This document shows, piece by piece, positions 7,336 through 16,831 of a stretch of DNA of 64,000 bases. How positions within the stretch are numbered: the first letter of the stretch is position 1; each line of letters opens with the position of its first letter. Position numbers and translations under genes: made by a program. Origin of the DNA: Mucilaginibacter kameinonensis (GTDB lineage Bacteria > Bacteroidota > Bacteroidia > Sphingobacteriales > Sphingobacteriaceae); assembly GCF_003675385.1 (NCBI RefSeq), contig NZ_RCWZ01000002.1:1464673-1528672 (forward strand), written 5' to 3'. Below the pieces are notes generated by a model. It was given only the letters and a program-made list of their open reading frames with translations. It was not told the DNA's origin and made no database searches.

Positions 7336-8121
7336 ATGATGAAAAATCAATTATTAACAACATTTTTAATTTTAATGGCATTGCTGACGTCATGCGCCAG
7401 CTATAAGGAGAATAGCTACTTTCAGGGACTTGAGAGGAACCCGGAGATGGCTTATAAGATCACCAATTTTTCTCCGCCGACGATACAACCTGGTGATATT
7501 TTATCATTAAGCGTTAAAAGCCTAAACTCAGACGGCTCAGCTATCTTCAATAGTGGAGCTGTAACTATGGCTAAGGGTAAAGACGGTAGCAGCAGTGCCG
7601 CATCGTCGGCAAATGACGGGTACCTGGTAAATAAGGACGGTGAAATTCAGTTGCCTTTGGTACACGGTGTAAAAGTAGGTCAGCTTTCGCTTGAAGACGC
7701 GGCCGCTCTCATAAAAGGTAAAATTTTACCGTATCTTAAAGAGCCTGAAGTATCACTGGCTTTCACCAATTTTAAAGTTTCGGTATTGGGCGATGTAGCC
7801 CATCCAGATGTGATTACAGTTGATGGCGAAAGATTTTCAATTACCGACGCGCTTAGCAAAGCCGGCGATCTTACCGCTACCGCCAATCGCAAAAATGTTT
7901 TATTGGTTAGGGAAGTTGACGGCAAACGGAAATATATAAATATCGACCTCACTTCGCCAAGGCTATTTGAATCGCCATATTATTATCTCAAAAGCAACGA
8001 TTTGATTTACGTTGAAGCCGGTAAAGCAAAATTTGCAACCCAAAGCACATTTGTTAAAGTACTCCCAATTGTGATTTCCATAGCATCATTGATCTTGATC
8101 GCTATACAAGTAAGTAAATAA
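7336..8121 (+). CDS. Wza-like polysaccharide export lipoprotein
   Basis: Outer-membrane-linked export component of 261 residues. A signal peptide with lipobox LLTSC predicts lipidation at Cys20. The Poly_export segment follows (TIQPGDILSLSV, then DGYLVNKDGEIQLPLVHGVKVGQLSLEDA), then an SLBB-type segment (VSVLGDVAHPDVITVDGERFSITDALSKAGDL). A hydrophobic helix (about 240-258) closes the protein, as in the Bacteroidota members. With the Wzc-like kinase 32 bases downstream it forms the envelope-spanning exporter. It is the first gene of the long unbroken + strand series, after a 203-base gap that contains a palindrome. Confidence 0.93.
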   Translation: MMKNQLLTTFLILMALLTSCASYKENSYFQGLERNPEMAYKITNFSPPTIQPGDILSLSVKSLNSDGSAIFNSGAVTMAKGKDGSSSAASSANDGYLVNKDGEIQLPLVHGVKVGQLSLEDAAALIKGKILPYLKEPEVSLAFTNFKVSVLGDVAHPDVITVDGERFSITDALSKAGDLTATANRKNVLLVREVDGKRKYINIDLTSPRLFESPYYYLKSNDLIYVEAGKAKFATQSTFVKVLPIVISIASLILIAIQVSK

Positions 8122-8153
8122 CTGCAAAAAATATACATATACCTTCAAATATT

Positions 8154-10487
8154 ATGGACGCTTCTAATTCAAATGATGCCGGATCGGCTAAAATCAGTAA
8201 TTTTTTTAACCGGTTATTGTTTCATTGGCCTTTATTCCTGATCTTTTTTGTTATATGTTTTTGCCTTGCTGTGTTTTATTTAAAATATAAAAGGCCTGTT
8301 TATCAGATTTTTGGCAAGGTGATGGTTAAGGATCAGCAAAAGGAAGCCAATAAAGCGGCCCTGGAAGCTATCAATTTAACTGAAAACCAAACCGGCATAG
8401 ATGAGCAAATGAGCCTCATGAGTTCAATTCCCGTTACAAGACAGGTGGTTGAAGACCTGCAGTTATGGGTTACATATCTTCAGAAAACGCCGTATTATTC
8501 TTACAGGGATATTTACTCTGATACTCCGGTTCAGTTTAAATTAATAAGCCGCGGAAAAGGCTCATTGAATTCGACATTTGATATTGTAATTGAAAGCGAT
8601 AGCACATACCTGATAAAACAGCCTAACGGCAAATTGATCAGGTTTGCGTTCCAAAGTAACCTTACCAATAGCTTTGGTACCTGGAGGCTTGATAAAACAG
8701 CCGACTTTAAACAGTACATCGGCAAAACGGTACGTATAAAATTACGCGAAATAGATGATGTAGTTGGCTATTACCAAGGCGCCATTCATGAATCGCCAAT
8801 AGCCAAGAGTTCGGTTGTTGTTTTCAGACTGGATGATGAAGTGCCCGAAAGAGGGCGTGAAATTATTGATGACCTGATAAGGGTTTATATGGCAGCTTCA
8901 GTTGAGCAAAAACGCAGATCGACCCAAAATACCATTAAGTTTGTTGAAGAGCGTTTAGGATCGATCACCAGCGAGCTAAATAATGTAGAAAGTAAATACC
9001 AGGGTTATAAAAGCGCGCGCGGAATTACCGAATTAGCCGATCAGTCATCGGTATACGTAGGTAATGCCCAAACAAACGAAAAGCAAGTTAACGATCTGAA
9101 AATTCAGCTTAGTGTGCTTGATGGTATCGAGCGTTATTTGAACTCCAACGATGGTAAAGGTACAATGCCTTCAATTATCGGATTTTCTGATGCTACCCTG
9201 CAATCATTAACAGACAGGCTTACTGATTTGCAGATGGAGAAAACAAAGTTGCTAACCACCTTACCTGAAAATAACCCCTTGTTTAATCCGATAAATCAGC
9301 AAATAAACGCTACGAGAGTTTCCCTGCGTGAAAACTTAAAAACCACCAGGGCTTCATTAGTAGCTACCCTGCAAAGTTTGCAAAATGTTGGCACAGGCTT
9401 TAAATCAAACATTCGCGCGTTGCCCGGCGCCGAGCGGGATTTGAGCGACATAAAACGTATGCAGGGTATTAAAGAAAATCTTTACATCTATCTGCTGCAG
9501 AAAAAAGAAGAACTCAGCCTGGATTACGCCTCAACAATTTCTGATGCGGTGGTAATTGAACAAGCTCATGTTGGGGGGCCGCCAACACCTATACCGGGTT
9601 CTGTTTATGCTACAGCATTGATATTAGGCCTTGTATTCCCGGTTGGTATGGTATATGGTCGTACCGCGTTAAAAAACAAGGTATCAAGTAAAGGCTCAGT
9701 AATTTCGGCCACCGGGTTGCCAGTTTTGCTTGAAATTGTACAATCTGAAACTGATGAGCCAATAGTTGTACTTAATCAAAAAACCTTTATCGGCGAACAG
9801 TTCCGCGATCTCCGGACCAAATTGGCTTATCTGCATAAAAACAATAACAACCCCGGCAAAACCACCATTTTTACATCAAGCATGCAGGGCGAGGGTAAGA
9901 GTTTTGTATTGAGTAACCTCGGAACTGTATTAGCGATAGCCGGGAAAAAAACGGTACTTCTTGAATTGGATTTAAGAAAACCAACGCTTGCGAAACGATT
10001 TAATTTAAATCCATCGGCAGCAGGTGTAACAGATTTTATTATTGGTAATGCCTCGCAGGCCCAGATCGTACAGCGTTCAAGCATCTCTGAGGATTTGGAC
10101 ATCATTTGCGGCGGCGCAATACCTCCTAATCCTTCGGAGTTGCTTGAAAGCATACAATTGGTAGAACTGATAACCAATCTGAAATTAAAGTACGATCATA
10201 TCCTTATTGATACGCCGCCGGTTCACATTTTGGCCGATGCCATGATCATTGCCCATATGTGTGATCTTTGCTTATACGTGATCCGCCAGGATTATACCCC
10301 TAACCAGGAACTGGAGTTTATTAGGGAAATAAAAGCAGAAAACAAGCTGCCACGCATGAAACTGATCTTTAATGCGGTAAAAAGTGAACAAAGTGCCAAT
10401 AGCTATATCTACCAGAAAAACAGCTATATAAAAGAGCCCACAAAGAGCGTGAAAAACCGGATGAAAAAATTTGCGAGCCGGTTTTAA
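8154..10487 (+). CDS. Wzc-like polysaccharide copolymerase and tyrosine autokinase
   Basis: Inner-membrane protein of 777 residues controlling chain length and export. Membrane helix 1 is at about 21-43, followed by a Wzz-type periplasmic region with long coiled-coil stretches (about 250-440) and helix 2 at about 483-503. The cytoplasmic BY-kinase domain has Walker A GEGKS at 579-583, Walker A' LLELDLRKP near 603 and Walker B ILIDTPP near 684. The C-terminal tail holds only a few tyrosines (NSYIYQKNSYIK), fewer than the Tyr cluster of enterobacterial Wzc. Pairs with the Wza-like lipoprotein just upstream. Confidence 0.92.
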   Translation: MDASNSNDAGSAKISNFFNRLLFHWPLFLIFFVICFCLAVFYLKYKRPVYQIFGKVMVKDQQKEANKAALEAINLTENQTGIDEQMSLMSSIPVTRQVVEDLQLWVTYLQKTPYYSYRDIYSDTPVQFKLISRGKGSLNSTFDIVIESDSTYLIKQPNGKLIRFAFQSNLTNSFGTWRLDKTADFKQYIGKTVRIKLREIDDVVGYYQGAIHESPIAKSSVVVFRLDDEVPERGREIIDDLIRVYMAASVEQKRRSTQNTIKFVEERLGSITSELNNVESKYQGYKSARGITELADQSSVYVGNAQTNEKQVNDLKIQLSVLDGIERYLNSNDGKGTMPSIIGFSDATLQSLTDRLTDLQMEKTKLLTTLPENNPLFNPINQQINATRVSLRENLKTTRASLVATLQSLQNVGTGFKSNIRALPGAERDLSDIKRMQGIKENLYIYLLQKKEELSLDYASTISDAVVIEQAHVGGPPTPIPGSVYATALILGLVFPVGMVYGRTALKNKVSSKGSVISATGLPVLLEIVQSETDEPIVVLNQKTFIGEQFRDLRTKLAYLHKNNNNPGKTTIFTSSMQGEGKSFVLSNLGTVLAIAGKKTVLLELDLRKPTLAKRFNLNPSAAGVTDFIIGNASQAQIVQRSSISEDLDIICGGAIPPNPSELLESIQLVELITNLKLKYDHILIDTPPVHILADAMIIAHMCDLCLYVIRQDYTPNQELEFIREIKAENKLPRMKLIFNAVKSEQSANSYIYQKNSYIKEPTKSVKNRMKKFASRF

Positions 10488-10570
10488 TTGTCACTTACCA
10501 TCTATTTATAATAACAACTCTTTTTAAATATGCAATTGATACTTCAATTTCATAAACCATCGCCTGCTAT

Positions 10571-11875
10571 ATGAAAAGTTTAACAAGCGAGGTTGTTGCC
10601 GATAATAAATTTGCTAAATGGCAGCAATGGACTAAGCTTATCGCCGTTACGTTCTCGGCTCAGGCAATTATACAATTACTGGGATTAGTAACCGGGATAT
10701 TGATAGTGAGGCTGCTACCCACAACCGAATACGCGTTTTATACACTGGCCAATACAATGCTCGGCACAATGACAGTATTGGCCGACGGCGGAATTTCATC
10801 AGGAGTGATGGCGCAAGGGGGCAAGGTTTGGCAAGATCGCCAGAAACTGGGAACCGTAATAGCCAGCGGACTTAAGCTCCGTAAGATATTTGGCATGTTT
10901 AGCTTGCTGATCTCTTTACCAATCCTGTTTTACCTGCTTATCCGTAACGGTGCTTCGCCTATTGCTTCGGGTTTAATTGTGTTGGCGATCATTCCATCAT
11001 TTTTTGCAGCCTTGAGTGATACATTGCTCGAAACCGCGTCGAAACTTCACCAGGGAATAAACAAACTCCAAAAAAATCAGCTATCTGCGGGGCTTGGCCG
11101 TTTTGTGCTGATGGTAGGATCGCTTTTGGTTTTTCCGTTTACCTATATAGCTATACTGGGCAACGGTATACCCCGTATGTGGGCCAATATCCGGCTACGT
11201 AAAATCTCGGCCGAATATGCAGACCCAGAACAAAAGTCAGATCCTGCTGTAGAAAAGGAGATACTTGCCATTGTAAAGCGGTCGTTGCCCGGCGCCATTT
11301 ACTTTTGCGTATCCGGGCAGATCACTATTTGGTTAATCTCGGTTTTTGGCAATACACAATCTATAGCGCACGTAGGGGCATTAAGCCGTTTGACTACGGT
11401 ATTAACTGTATTTACTACTTTATTCAGCACATTGGTAGTACCGCGCTTTGCCCGCCTGCCCGAGAAAAAGAATTTGCTGGTGCAACGCTTTATACAAATA
11501 GAAGCGGCGCTTTTTGTTATCAGCTTTATAATTATAGCGATAGTGATGCTATTCCCGGCACAGGTACTCTGGATATTGGGTAAAGGTTATTCCAACCTTA
11601 ATACTGAGATCTTATTACTCACCATATCAAGCTGCCTTACTATGCTGGCAGGCGTTACTTACTCGGTATTGGTTTCGCGCGGATGGATTATAAAGCCGGT
11701 CATTAACTTATCGGTGAACATATTATTCCAGCTAATCCTGGTAGTTACTATGGACCTTTCAAAAACTACCAATGTGTTGATGTTTTCCATAGTCGATTTT
11801 TTGCTTGCTTTTGTAATCTTAATTATATACTTCATTTACAGGGTGTCTAAATTACCCAAACAATCCATTTCATGA
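10571..11875 (+). CDS. Wzx-like flippase (polysaccharide/MATE-like family)
   Basis: A 434-residue multispanning membrane protein with about 12 hydrophobic helices. The N-terminal signature resembles the RfbX/Wzx family (LLGLVTGILIVRLLPTTEYAFYTLA). It would flip the undecaprenyl-linked repeat unit to the periplasmic face for polymerisation by the Wzy-like protein at 16832. Its last four bases overlap the start of the next gene (ATGA), so translation is probably coupled. An 83-base gap separates it from the kinase gene. Confidence 0.85.
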   Translation: MKSLTSEVVADNKFAKWQQWTKLIAVTFSAQAIIQLLGLVTGILIVRLLPTTEYAFYTLANTMLGTMTVLADGGISSGVMAQGGKVWQDRQKLGTVIASGLKLRKIFGMFSLLISLPILFYLLIRNGASPIASGLIVLAIIPSFFAALSDTLLETASKLHQGINKLQKNQLSAGLGRFVLMVGSLLVFPFTYIAILGNGIPRMWANIRLRKISAEYADPEQKSDPAVEKEILAIVKRSLPGAIYFCVSGQITIWLISVFGNTQSIAHVGALSRLTTVLTVFTTLFSTLVVPRFARLPEKKNLLVQRFIQIEAALFVISFIIIAIVMLFPAQVLWILGKGYSNLNTEILLLTISSCLTMLAGVTYSVLVSRGWIIKPVINLSVNILFQLILVVTMDLSKTTNVLMFSIVDFLLAFVILIIYFIYRVSKLPKQSIS

Positions 11876-12429
11876 AACAGAGATACCCTGCGATGCTGAG
11901 GCATAAACTTAGCAATGTTAGTATATCGCTCCGGAAAAAGTACTATAAGTTTTTAGGCATGCAGATTAACAATGGGGTAGTATTAGGCAAAATAAAATGT
12001 AAATGGCCAGACAAGATCAGCGTTGGAACCGAAAGTGTAATTGAAGATGACGTTGTTTTTAAAACCCCACAGCCATTTGCCGAAACCAATTTTGTGAAAA
12101 TTGGAGAGCGTGTATTTATTGGCCATGGATGCGATTTTAACATAACCTTAGGACTGACAATAGGCGATGATTGTCTGATAGCCGCCAATACCACATTTGT
12201 TGATGCCGGTCGCGAAATGAAGCGCGATTTACCCATCAATCAGCAACCTGTGATACACAAACCAATAATTTTAAAGAACGATGTATGGATTGGGGCGCAT
12301 AGTATTATCCTTCAGGGGGTAACTATTGGAGAGGGTAGTATTGTGGGTGCAGGTTCTTTGGTTAACAAATCAATTCCCGATTACCAGATATGGGCCGGTA
12401 CACCCGCCCGCTTTATAAAAAACAGATAA
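11872..12429 (+). CDS. Hexapeptide-repeat acetyltransferase
   Basis: A 185-residue left-handed beta-helix acyltransferase. Repeats of the [LIV]-G-x-x-x-x type run from about residue 45 (ISVGTESVIEDDVVF, VKIGERVFIGHGCDF, LTIGDDCLIAANT) to the C-terminal VWIGAHSIILQGVTIGEGSIVGAGSLV and WAGTPARFIK. It would O- or N-acetylate a sugar of the repeat unit from acetyl-CoA. Overlaps the flippase gene by four bases and is followed after 7 bases by a glycosyltransferase. Acceptor unknown. Confidence 0.88.
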   Translation: MKQRYPAMLRHKLSNVSISLRKKYYKFLGMQINNGVVLGKIKCKWPDKISVGTESVIEDDVVFKTPQPFAETNFVKIGERVFIGHGCDFNITLGLTIGDDCLIAANTTFVDAGREMKRDLPINQQPVIHKPIILKNDVWIGAHSIILQGVTIGEGSIVGAGSLVNKSIPDYQIWAGTPARFIKNR

Positions 12430-12436
12430 AACACCT

Positions 12437-13405
12437 ATGCAATCAGTTATTTGTACCCTTTTTGAAGGACATTACCACCTCGGTGTCGCGGCATTTGTCA
12501 ATTCACTTTATAAACATGGCTTTAAAGGTGATATCTATGCCGGTTATTTAGGCGAGTTGCCTCCCTGGGCCAAAACGACAGATTCATCTCTTTTCGGCGA
12601 TCTGCAATTAGCAACTTATAAGGTTAATGAGGAGATAAACATCCACTTTGTTAAACTAAAAACCAGCTACCACTTAGCCAATTATAAACCTGATTTTTTG
12701 AAGTGGCTTTTTGAAGGCCCTGCACAGCAAGTGGACAATATCTTTTATTTCGACCCGGATATCATTTTAGATTACAGCTGGGATTTTTACGAAGAATGGG
12801 TGTCTTTTGGTGTTACAGTTTGTGAGGATGTGAATTCGCCACTTCCTCCAAACCATCCCCGTAAAATGGCCTGGAAAAAGTATTTCGGGCAGTTTAACAT
12901 TGATCTTGACCTGAGCCGAGATGTTTATGTAAACTCTGGGTTTATAGGTGTCAATAAAAAAGATATCGGTTTAGTTGATACCTGGATAATGATCCAGGAA
13001 AAAATTGGCCCCGTAATAGGCGGATTAAGCCGGGCGCCATTCCCTGGCGAAGCCAATCTTGCAAAAGAGCACGCGGGCGACTATGCGCCTTTCAGTAAAA
13101 CTGATCAGGATGCTTTGAACATAGCCATTGCAGCGTGGAGCGGAGTTGTGAGCTTTGTAGGTAAAGAGGGTATGGGTCTGCAAGGAGGTGCCACACTAAT
13201 GCTTCATGCTTTAGGAAATCCCAAACCATGGAAAATTAAATTTTTGAAACAATCATTTTTGGGAATCAGCCCGAGAAGCGTTGATAAGAAATACTGGAAA
13301 TGTGTTGATCATCCGATTTCAATATTCAACAATAATTATGTTCAGCGGAAAAGCCTCGTTGTAAATATGGGTGCGTTTATAGGCAGATTTTATACGAGAA
13401 ACTAA
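12437..13405 (+). CDS. GT-A type glycosyltransferase
   Basis: A 322-residue protein beginning with CTLFEGHYHLGVAAFVNSLYKHGF, a GT-A nucleotide-binding start. It contains the metal-binding motif FYFDPDIIL (D-x-D) at about residues 107-115 and a later VNSGFIGVN block, as in GT8-like retaining transferases. A KTDQDALNIAI segment near residue 220 also fits that class. No membrane segment. Probably adds one sugar of the repeat unit on the cytoplasmic side. Family placement is by motif only; sugar and linkage unknown. Confidence 0.75.
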   Translation: MQSVICTLFEGHYHLGVAAFVNSLYKHGFKGDIYAGYLGELPPWAKTTDSSLFGDLQLATYKVNEEINIHFVKLKTSYHLANYKPDFLKWLFEGPAQQVDNIFYFDPDIILDYSWDFYEEWVSFGVTVCEDVNSPLPPNHPRKMAWKKYFGQFNIDLDLSRDVYVNSGFIGVNKKDIGLVDTWIMIQEKIGPVIGGLSRAPFPGEANLAKEHAGDYAPFSKTDQDALNIAIAAWSGVVSFVGKEGMGLQGGATLMLHALGNPKPWKIKFLKQSFLGISPRSVDKKYWKCVDHPISIFNNNYVQRKSLVVNMGAFIGRFYTRN

Positions 13406-13438
13406 ACCTGCAGCCTTTTATACTATTCTACCGGTTAT

Positions 13439-14560
13439 ATGAAAATTTTACTTGTTTGCGCTTCGCTGGAGCCTGGTCTTGATGGGGTAGGAGATTACGT
13501 AAGAAGGTTAGCAGCGGAGTTTTGTAAAACTGGTCATGGCGTTATGCTGGTGGCGTTAAATGACAGGTATATAAACGAGTTAACTGAAGATAGCACCAAC
13601 AATTTCGGAATAACAAGGCTCCCGAAATCAATGCCTGAGCAGGAACGCTATAAAGCTTTTCAAACCGTATTAGATGACTTTAATCCTGATTGGCTGAGCT
13701 TACAATACGTTTGCTATTCTTTCGAAAAAAGGGGCATAACCTTTAACCTGGTAAAGCAACTCAAAAAGGTTAAGATCAAGGCCAAGATCCACATCATGTT
13801 TCACGAGATATGGATAGGAGAATCAAACGAAAGTACCTGGAAAGATAAAATAACAGGCTTTTTACAACGGTGGGCAGTATCGGCATTAATTAAAACATTA
13901 AAGCCCGCCGGTATTTCAACATCAAACTCGTTTTACAAAAACTGCCTTGCAAAAGCGGGTATCCAAGCCAATAAGATCCCAATATTCAGTAATATGCCTG
14001 TTGGCAATCCAACCGGCAAAAAAATATATGAGCAGTTGCCTGCCGAAGTTCAAAGTAGCCGTTCGGCATACGTTTTGGCCACCTTCTTTGGTGGGTTTCA
14101 CTATCGCGATCAGCTTGATTCAAAACTTATCCGCTTAGCACAGCATGTTAACCAGGAAATGAAAAAGAAGCTGGTGATCACTCATGTAGGTAAAAGCTCC
14201 GGTATCGAAGAACAGTTTGAACGGTTAGCACAAACTACCAAAATCCCGATGAAGGTATTAGGTACATGGGATGCTCAGGATATTGCCGATTATTTCAGTT
14301 TATGCGATGTAAGCCTCGCCAATCATCCCCTGGTACTATTTGAAAAAAGCGGAAGTATTGCCGCGGCCCTTTACAATAAATGCCCGGTTATAGTTTTAAG
14401 AGATAACATTGCTGCCGATGATCAAAAAACTGCCGAGGTCGAGCAAGTGGAAAGGATTGATAACATTGAAAAATTTATAAATCAGGAAACCGGTTTTTCT
14501 GAAAAATACAACCCGGAAAGTGTAGCAGGGCAGTACCTGACAATGTTTAAAGCAAGCTGA
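13439..14560 (+). CDS. GT-B glycosyltransferase (diverged family 4)
   Basis: A 373-residue GT-B fold protein with N-terminal VCASLEPGLDGVGDYVRRLAAE, a donor-domain start typical of GT4 enzymes that bind near a G-x-G-D-Y loop. The usual C-terminal E-x7-E motif is replaced by a weaker FEKSGSIAAAL segment before the CPVIVL strand, so it is a diverged member. It lies in the run of glycosyltransferases after the flippase. Specificity cannot be assigned. Confidence 0.75.
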   Translation: MKILLVCASLEPGLDGVGDYVRRLAAEFCKTGHGVMLVALNDRYINELTEDSTNNFGITRLPKSMPEQERYKAFQTVLDDFNPDWLSLQYVCYSFEKRGITFNLVKQLKKVKIKAKIHIMFHEIWIGESNESTWKDKITGFLQRWAVSALIKTLKPAGISTSNSFYKNCLAKAGIQANKIPIFSNMPVGNPTGKKIYEQLPAEVQSSRSAYVLATFFGGFHYRDQLDSKLIRLAQHVNQEMKKKLVITHVGKSSGIEEQFERLAQTTKIPMKVLGTWDAQDIADYFSLCDVSLANHPLVLFEKSGSIAAALYNKCPVIVLRDNIAADDQKTAEVEQVERIDNIEKFINQETGFSEKYNPESVAGQYLTMFKAS

Positions 14561-14608
14561 TAATCATAGCGATATAATAGTCCGTGTTTACCAAGCAATA
14601 AAACCAAT

Positions 14609-15652
14609 ATGCTTAAGCCTTTAAAAATTTTATTTATAACCCATAAATTTTATCCTGATCTGGGTGGTACGGAAGCTAACGCCGAATTTTTAGCGGGGGC
14701 GTTTCACGATAAGGGTGCAATTGTACACCTGCTCACCTGGACAAAAGACTCTGGAACAAAAGAATTTCCTTACAGAATTGTTCGCAACCCGGGCTTGTTG
14801 CAGATAATAAGTGAGCATGCCTGGGCTGATGTGGTTTTTGAAAATAGCCCGGTTTTACGCTTGTCATGGCCTGCCGCGTTTTTCAACAAACGGTTGGTAG
14901 TGGTTTTAAATACCTGGCTTAGTAATGAAGATGGCTCCAAATCAATGCAGGCACGGCTCAAATATGCATGGCTTAAAAAGGCTACCAAAGTGATCACAGT
15001 AAGTGATGCGCTCCGGAAAAAATGCTGGCCGGCAGCTACAGTAGTAGAAAACGCCTACAACGACAAACTTTTTGTAAGGACTAACGCAGAAGCCCAGCGG
15101 ACTAAACGCTTTGTCTTTTTAGGAAGGGTAGTATCTGACAAAGGGGCCGACATGGCAATCGAGGCTATCAGTAAATTAAAACAGGAGCATGCAAATCAAC
15201 TCCTCGGCGATATTTCATTGACCGTTATAGGAGAAGGGAAAGATCTTGCCAAACTGAGACAATATGTGAAAGATCTGGAAATTGAAGATCTGGTAACGTT
15301 TGAAGGAAGTTTAACCGGCGAAAGATTGGTGGCATCTTTAAATCAACATAACTATTTGTTGGTACCATCACGGTGGGAAGAACCCTTTGGCATAGTAGCA
15401 TTAGAAGGTCTTGCTTGTGGTTGTATCCCCGTAGTTTCTGATGGTGGCGGTCTGCCTGATGCGGTTGGCGATGCAGGTATAGTTTTTAAGAGGGGGGATA
15501 TTGATGATATGGTAAACTCAATCACCAATGTATTAACAGATACATCTTTACAACAACGCCTTAAAGCAGCAGCAAATAAGCATTTACAGGAGCATAGCAG
15601 CGAAGTAGTTGCTCAACAGTACTTTGATATTATAGAAGCATCGGTGAATTAA
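14609..15652 (+). CDS. Family 4 glycosyltransferase
   Basis: A 347-residue GT4 enzyme. The N-terminal HKFYPDLGGTEANAEFLAGAF segment, the VFLGRVVSDKGADMAIEAI block at the start of the donor domain and EPFGIVALE (E-x7-E) followed by GCIPVVSDGGGLPDAVGDAG are all canonical. Likely adds a hexose to the lipid-linked repeat unit. Its stop is only 4 bases before the next glycosyltransferase gene. Donor sugar unknown. Confidence 0.88.
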   Translation: MLKPLKILFITHKFYPDLGGTEANAEFLAGAFHDKGAIVHLLTWTKDSGTKEFPYRIVRNPGLLQIISEHAWADVVFENSPVLRLSWPAAFFNKRLVVVLNTWLSNEDGSKSMQARLKYAWLKKATKVITVSDALRKKCWPAATVVENAYNDKLFVRTNAEAQRTKRFVFLGRVVSDKGADMAIEAISKLKQEHANQLLGDISLTVIGEGKDLAKLRQYVKDLEIEDLVTFEGSLTGERLVASLNQHNYLLVPSRWEEPFGIVALEGLACGCIPVVSDGGGLPDAVGDAGIVFKRGDIDDMVNSITNVLTDTSLQQRLKAAANKHLQEHSSEVVAQQYFDIIEASVN

Positions 15653-15656
15653 AAAC

Positions 15657-16820
15657 ATGAAAGTAATATATACATCGCCTAACAGTAGTCACCACTATCG
15701 TTATGCACGCATGCTTCATGAGGCTGGCGTGCTGCACAAGTTTGTAAGTGGGTTTTCAAGATTGAGCCCCCGGGCGGCGCTTGACGAATTAGGTGACGAG
15801 TTGGTTCGTAAAGACTTTCTTCAAACAGTCTATCTGGTTAGCTTAAGATCTAAGATTCCTGTTTCTGTTAGCCGGCAGATAGCTTACCTGGCTAAAATTG
15901 AACAAGACAATGCCTGCAAGCGTTATCTTGATGGAGCCGATATCTTCATGTACTACAATGGGAGCGGGTTAAACACCAGCAAAGCGGCCAAGAAAAAAGG
16001 TAAGATAGTTATAGTGGAAGCCGTAAACAGTCACGTGCAATACCAGGAAGATTTAATGAAAGAAGAATATGAATCATTAGGGCTGCCCTGGGTTCCGTTT
16101 TATGCTAAAGAAAAGGCAAGGCGCTTAGCCGAATACCAACTGGCCGATTACATATTACTTCCGTCAAATTTTGTGAAAAGGAGCTTTATTCAAGCTGGTT
16201 TCCCCGAAAAAATGTTGTTGAGGGTGCCTTACGGCTTTAGTCAGTTAACTTCTGATATTATAGAAAATGCTGAAAACGAGCAAAGGGAATTTGTGGTTTT
16301 ATACGTCGGCAGCATTTCGGTACGTAAGGGCTTGAGATATTTGATTAAAGCTTTTGAACAGCTTGATCACCCGCATAAAAAATTGATGATAGTAGGCCCG
16401 GAAAATAACCCCAACGGTTTAAATGATATAGTAATACCGGAAGGTGTGGTTTTTACCGGCATATTAAAAGGCGAGCAGCTTAATGCCGCATATAGAGGCG
16501 CGAGCGTTTTTTGCCTGCCATCTATCGAAGAAGGTCTCGCCTTGGTATTAGGCGAAGCCTTATCATTTGGTGTGCCAATAATCGCTACAGACAATACAGG
16601 TGCAGACGATATTATTACTAATGGCGAAGAGGGATTTATAGTGCCGATAAGAGATAGCAACAGCATTCGTGAAAAACTGCAATTGCTTGCTGATGACAAG
16701 GATGCTTATAACGCTATGAAAGAAAAAGCGGTTAAAAAAGCCGGCAGCCTTAAAGGTTGGGACGAAACCGGGCGTTTGTTGGTAGCATCACTTAATGATG
16801 TATTTACCGCCAGGGTTTAA
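15657..16820 (+). CDS. Family 4 glycosyltransferase
   Basis: A 387-residue GT4 enzyme with a diverged N-terminal acceptor domain (VIYTSPNSSHHYRYARMLHEAGVLHKF). The donor domain is standard: VLYVGSISVRKGLRYLIKAF, then EGLALVLGE (E-x7-E) and SFGVPIIATDNTGADDIITNGEEG. Spaced 4 bases after the previous glycosyltransferase and 11 bases before the polymerase gene, so surely co-transcribed. Specificity unknown. Confidence 0.87.
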   Translation: MKVIYTSPNSSHHYRYARMLHEAGVLHKFVSGFSRLSPRAALDELGDELVRKDFLQTVYLVSLRSKIPVSVSRQIAYLAKIEQDNACKRYLDGADIFMYYNGSGLNTSKAAKKKGKIVIVEAVNSHVQYQEDLMKEEYESLGLPWVPFYAKEKARRLAEYQLADYILLPSNFVKRSFIQAGFPEKMLLRVPYGFSQLTSDIIENAENEQREFVVLYVGSISVRKGLRYLIKAFEQLDHPHKKLMIVGPENNPNGLNDIVIPEGVVFTGILKGEQLNAAYRGASVFCLPSIEEGLALVLGEALSFGVPIIATDNTGADDIITNGEEGFIVPIRDSNSIREKLQLLADDKDAYNAMKEKAVKKAGSLKGWDETGRLLVASLNDVFTARV

Positions 16821-16831
16821 AGAAAATATAC

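Noticed and set aside
11305..11583. 92-codon + strand frame inside the flippase gene
   Set aside because: Out-of-frame shadow of a well-supported membrane protein, with no independent features.
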